From assembly GCA_940337035.1 (NCBI GenBank), contig CALNHX010005807.1:1-64000 (forward strand): a stretch of 64,000 bases of DNA. Direction: 5' to 3'. Positions 59,351 through 64,000 of this stretch are shown here, in pieces. This DNA is from Agriotes lineatus (taxonomy: Eukaryota; Arthropoda; Insecta; Coleoptera; Elateridae). The position numbers and the translations under genes were made by a program. Below the pieces are notes generated by a model that was given only the letters and a program-made list of their open reading frames with translations, searched no databases and was not told the DNA's origin. Every line of letters begins with the position of its first letter. Within the stretch, counting starts at the first letter, position 1.

Positions 59351-61924
59351 GAAAATTGAGCACTTCATCAGATGACAGAAAGAGAATAGACTAGACGCTT
59401 GCCGTGGATGGTCCACCGTACCAGCATTTCAATAATATTTTATAATATTTGCAATTTGTAGTCACCTTGGTAGAATTAAGTCCTGTCCACTCTCGTTCAC
59501 GCATAGGGGATGTACTTTGGACGTGAGCGACTGAAATTTAACAGGAGAAAGGGCTTGGCACTTGAAAGAGTCATGGTGTCGTGCTTACATAAAGATAGTT
59601 ATACGTAACAGGATTGTATCGTTGATTAGGGTGTTATTCCTAATTTCGGTTAGTGCCGGAAGAGGCTATTACTTCCCCATCGTATTTTACGTAACGGATA
59701 GTTGTGTTCAGCCGTTGTCAGTGGCGGAACAAACATCTCTGTAACCCCCACGTTGTAAAGGGACCCAGGCTTGTAAAAGACAGGAGCGTTTTGATATATA
59801 TGCGCCTGGAGGGCCGCACGGGTTTCTTAGCGGTACTGGCTGTTGTGGTTATTCCGACGACCTCCAGGTTATTACGTGGATTTTGAATATTCTCGACCCC
59901 AAATTTTCTTCGACACTGCGTGGTTGAGGTTAAATTAATCTCATCGTCAGCTAGCCGCATAACGAACCGCCATGGAAGCATTCCACAAGTGCTAATTTTC
60001 TCCATCTTGAAGTGCTAGCCAAGTCCTACTGTGGATAATGGTTACCTCCATCGAGTAAAGCGACTGCAGGCTGCTCACAAGATTAGAATTTGTAGTTACT
60101 TCACATATAATAAACTGTTAAGCCAACACCAATAATTGTCAAATTTGTCTTTAGGCACGTATTAGATTGATTTAAAGTCAGATATCTAATACCCATCGAG
60201 TCTTGCTATAACGTTCTAATATAACTCAATTAAAAAAACCCTTAAAATAGTTAATTCTTTCATTAGACTTTATATATAGTGACGTCACTTAGGGTGCTGT
60301 TAATTTCGAATTTTTATGTATACGATCGCTAATTTTAATGTTATTTGTGTAAATGTTTAATAGAACGACCTAAATCATTTTAGTGGTGTGTTTTCTTACA
60401 TTTTTCGGTAAATCAACGTGCAGGAAGCGCTTTAAATAATCTAGCCGGAGCAAGTTCTTGGTTCAGCGCTGATTGATTTTGTGGGTCAGTGATTGTTTAT
60501 TAATATCGTAGTCTCGTAATTATCACTGTGGAAAATTGGTTCTATTGTGATCGTGTAAGCGTTGCCATAAACGCTAATTACCCCTGTAATAAATAGCTGA
60601 CCGTAACATCTACGATATATTTTCAAATAATTCTGCACCAATATCATATTTTATTGTGCACTAAGAAAAGTCTAGAGTATACATCCGTGAAAACATTTAA
60701 CAATGTCTAAAGAGCACGATCGTTAGTCATGAGCTAGCGACCAGCAGATCTGCTTCATCGACCTTCTGTGCAATGCAAAAATACGTTTCTGTCATAAAAA
60801 CCACATTAAACGGTGAAGGGTGAAAAAATATGTAAATAACAATATAAGTCTTTCTTGAATAATAAGTAAATTATTTTAAGATAACCCAATGAACTTATGA
60901 ACTAACAATCATCGTTGATATTTTGAACTACTAGTATATTAGTTTAAGTGCTTTAATCACATACCAAACCAGTTATAACATACATTTCTAATCGCAGCAT
61001 CCCTAAACTAAAGGTAAAATAAAATCAGACTATTTATTTCGACTTCCGTTCTCCAAGAGCATTAAATCTTGTCTCTCAATATAACCTTTTCATCGACTCA
61101 AGAGACTCCCAATCTTTCTAGCATGTCTGCAAGCTATTCAACAAAAAATATGTCTCGTAGTTATTTACGACACATTACGTAAATCTAGAGGGCGGCTATT
61201 TAATAAACGAGAAATGATAAAACCCGATGACCACGAACATTGTCGGGGCGCATCAATCAAATGTCAAAGACCGCTGTTTACCTTTGTCTTTTTCTACGAC
61301 AGCCATAAAAGCGCTCAATATTTCAAAGGTGCGCCTGTATTTCCTGCTTGCAGCTAGCATTTAGGGAAAAATAGGGCGCCTTAATGGCAGGTCGCCGCCG
61401 TAATGACAAGAGCGTTGGACGAAAGGTTGCACCCCTTCAACTCAGGCAGTGAATGCTGCTGAAGCTGTGGAAATCTAAGCAAACGAGCTCGTAGTATGGA
61501 TTGCTCATTAATCACTCTCGCTTATCAGCGTTATTTATGAGTCCCTCGGGAGCAAATGGTCATCATTTATTAATGTTGACTTGATAAAGAGTGTCTTTCC
61601 ACGGCTACCGTAATACTAGTGATTTTTTATACGTCCCTCGCCTAACAGACGAAGGAAGTATTGTGAAAAAATCACTTTCCGAGATTTATCCAGATCCTCA
61701 CGGTTTAACGACGAAACACATGTTTTCTCAATTCAATCTGCCTGTCTGTTGGCCTGTTGACGATATAACTCAAAAACTATTTGTTGGAGAAAGACGTTAT
61801 TTTTCATCCGAACTCGATGTCTGTATTGCTAGAAATCGAATATATTTTCGGTCAAATACAAATATACAGTGTGAGCACCTTCAAACAACAACATTTTGTC
61901 TATTTTTGCTTTAGAGCAAGAGCT
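59351..61924. other. No recognisable gene
   Basis: Contains two frames of interest only by length: a minus-strand 95-codon ATG frame (60005-59718) and a plus-strand 107-codon frame without ATG (61591-61914). Neither shows a domain. 61200-61580 is GC-richer than its surroundings, without repeats, and could be regulatory. Confidence 0.35.
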
Positions 61925-62102
61925 GGTAGTTAGATAAAAATAATATGTTGCATATAGGTTAGGTTTCTACCATTGACGAAATAGCTATTTATGCAGCAAG
62001 TGCTAAAAGTCGACGTTTATGCACGAGACATGAAAATTATGACATGTCTCGTGCATAAACGACTTTTAGCACGCGTTGCATACAATATTTTATCTACGAC
62101 CT
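61925..62102. mobile_element. Foldback MITE
   Basis: Outer ends GGTAGTTAGATAAAAATAAT and the complement of TATTTTATCTACGACC pair loosely. The inner arms 62001-62032 and 62043-62071 (TGCTAAAAGTCGACGTTTAT, then GCACGAGACATG) pair almost perfectly around a 10-base spacer. A further GGTCGTAGATAAA occurs at about 62505. Confidence 0.75.
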
Positions 62103-62558
62103 TAATTTTACCGTTATTAATCCATAAATATCGATTTAACAAATGTTTGCATCTGCGACACTTCTAATTTATGTCATAATAAATAGTAGGCCATGTGCGC
62201 GGGCGAATGTTTGCAAAGCCAGTGCTGTCAAGGTCAGTTACGAAATGTAATTATTAATACTCCACATCTGAGTGTATTCATTACATAACGCTTTAATTAT
62301 TTCAAAAACACTTTACCTGTAACGCAAGAAGCAACTAGAATAACTTTACAATTTCACTTCCAGTTCGAAATTGTAGTTTTATAACCTCACTTCACTTTTA
62401 GCACTAGAGCTAAAAGTAAACAGCTGATTTCTTTAACCACGGTAAACTATAAAACTTCACTTTTAGTGAATCAAGCTAGCGCTAAAAGGCCTACTTTTAC
62501 TAGTGGTCGTAGATAAAGAAAGTTATGTGTTGAGCCTGAAAACTGTGTTTGATATTCA

Positions 62559-62581
62559 NNNNNNNNNNNNNNNNNNNNNNN
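62559..62581. other. Assembly gap
   Basis: A run of 23 N. Confidence 1.
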
Positions 62582-63580
62582 TTTAATTTTGGGATTTAAT
62601 CACGTCGTTCCATAGTCGGCACTTCGGGGGCGGCATGTTTGATTCACACAGATGCGTGCATCAAAACCTTTTTGCTTATAATTATTCTTGTAATTCAAGT
62701 CATAACTGTTCTATCTCATTCAAAGGTCGTGGTAAAGTCAAATTTGCATCTTGCCGTATTTGTTTGCCTCTGTTAATATTGGAGAGGAATTTGTAAGCTT
62801 CCCTTAATGGCTTTTAAGCGGATGGATACACTTTCTAATAGGACTTAAGCCGACTTAGCGTATTTGGGACTCATGTGTTTATGGATTTCGTTCAATACAA
62901 TGCCTCATTGAGAGAGCTTATTAAGTGGCAGTTCCCGGCAATCCCACTGAACCGGAATTCGCAGCGGATTAACTGGGGGCCCCATTCGTGGAAGCCTCTT
63001 TTCAAGTTAATCATACAAAAAACACCTTCATTTGTTATTTTACTTTCAAAAAATTAAAGAAATTAAAATTACTATTTTCACAAAAATTAGTGGTGTCTAG
63101 AAATTATTGAGACCAATTGGTTTGCTGTTTACTTTTTGGTATCTGTCAATCAAACTGATTTTTAAAGACTTCTGCCTTCACGTTTTTGTTAAGTTTTACA
63201 TGTGAAAAGTGTATTGTGTCTATAAAAAATTTTGTGAAACAGTGGATGTTGACGTGAAACATGTGCAATGTTTCCTCCAGATTTGGCAGATGCAAACAAA
63301 TAAACAGCAAACTAATTTTCTTCGATAATAATTTCAAAACACCACTGATTTTTGTAAATAGAATAATTTTAATGTTTTTAATTATTCGATTGTTCGAAAT
63401 GTAAAATGACAAATGATAGTATTAATAAATGCAGAATTTTGGTCTTTATAAAAAACTTATTTAGATGTTTGATTTTAGCGAGTACTTAAACGGCCATACG
63501 AGTTCAGAAAAACATCACCTTTCTCAACTTGTAGAGTAATATACTATTATCTACTGCTCATGAGGGCTCATGAAGATATA
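62582..63580. other. No recognisable gene
   Basis: AT-rich; the short frames at 62875-63057 (+) and 63146-63412 (-) have no domain. Confidence 0.4.
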
Positions 63581-63589
63581 AAATAATTA

Positions 63590-63960
63590 GGGAAGCAAAG
63601 AATTCATATGAAGAAATTACCATTGAAAACCCTATGGTACCGTAAAGCATTCCTACGGCCTGCATAGTATTCCATGTGAATGCACCAAGGCCTTTAGAAG
63701 TTAGGGTGAAAGAACACAAAAAAAATATTACAAAATACCAGATTGATTAATCTAAAATAGCAGAACATACTTGGAATAACAACCACAAAATACAATGGCA
63801 TAAAACAAAGATTTTATCTAAAGGGTCGATATAACTAGAGGTAAAATTAAAGAAACTGGTTATATGTTACTTAACAAAGACGAATGCCTGTTCACACATT
63901 TAGTGGATTTAAATAATACTTGGCTATTCATTTTTAGATATATAATTAAGTAATCGGCTG
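63590..63960 (+). pseudogene. Penelope-like GIY-YIG fragment
   Basis: Forward translation gives SIPCECTKAF, then SKIAEHTWNNNHKIQWHKTK and ILSKGSI. It resembles the C-terminal GIY-YIG nuclease region of arthropod Penelope-like elements (IPCxCxxxYIGxT ... SxIAEHxxxxxHxIxW). The GIY-YIG residues themselves are degraded. No RT is visible before it. Confidence 0.5.
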
Positions 63961-64000
63961 TGAGTGTCAAGCTATTTACTGGAAAACTTAGTCCCACTCT

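Noticed and set aside
59718..60005. 95-codon ATG frame on the minus strand
   Set aside because: No recognised domain or splice context; overlaps plus-strand frames of similar length.
61591..61914. 107-codon plus-strand frame
   Set aside because: Lacks an ATG start and has no clear acceptor or domain.

Overview
The window reads as AT-rich insect nuclear DNA, possibly from a beetle; the order is inferred only from the style of the repeats. It has spliced genes with long introns, TATA boxes and insect-type splice sites. Much of the rest is decayed non-LTR retrotransposons, Penelope-like elements, SINEs and foldback MITEs. A 23-base run of N at 62559-62581 is a scaffold gap. No bacterial operon, CRISPR array, rRNA gene or free-standing tRNA gene is visible.

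The real genes form a same-strand (+) cluster of small secreted or GPI-anchored Ly6/uPAR (three-finger) proteins. Gene A is only a last exon (4122-4359); its earlier exons are presumably left of the window. Genes B (exons 2-3 at 12295-13287, decayed exon 1 near 8737-8794) and C (18907-20253) are recent tandem duplicates. Gene D has exons 1-2 at 34172-34512 and exon 3 at 50476-50681, separated by a 16-kb intron. Every visible intron interrupts a codon after its first base, so the set shares one ancestral layout: signal-peptide exon, first Cys-rich exon, last Cys-rich exon with GPI tail. D has the textbook ten cysteines. C carries a 39-bp in-frame tandem duplication that adds an eleventh. B keeps intact exons 2-3 but has lost the TATA box, the start codon and the open signal-peptide frame that C retains. 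A's hydrophobic tail lies in a different frame from its Cys-rich part.

Layout: 1-4.1 kb is AT-rich repeats and probable intron of A. 4.1-4.6 kb is A's last exon. 5-8.3 kb is repeat debris and a palindromic MITE. 8.3-16.2 kb is duplicon copy 1 (gene B), with a 3.2-kb insertion in intron 1, and a degenerate satellite. 18.5-21.4 kb is duplicon copy 2 (gene C) and a satellite remnant. 23.1-25.7 kb holds an LTR-like block with an exact 50-bp tandem array and a broken tyrosine-recombinase element. 26.2-26.5 kb is a third, diverged copy of the duplicon's 3' part. 27-33.5 kb is LINE debris and an orphan core promoter. 34-50.8 kb is gene D, its large intron packed with a Penelope-like element and LINE fragments. 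52-64 kb is LINEs, two SINEs, palindromes, a transposase fragment and a second Penelope-like fragment.

Ly6/uPAR insect proteins typically work at the cell surface (septate junction assembly, receptor or channel modulation). Which role these play cannot be read from the sequence.
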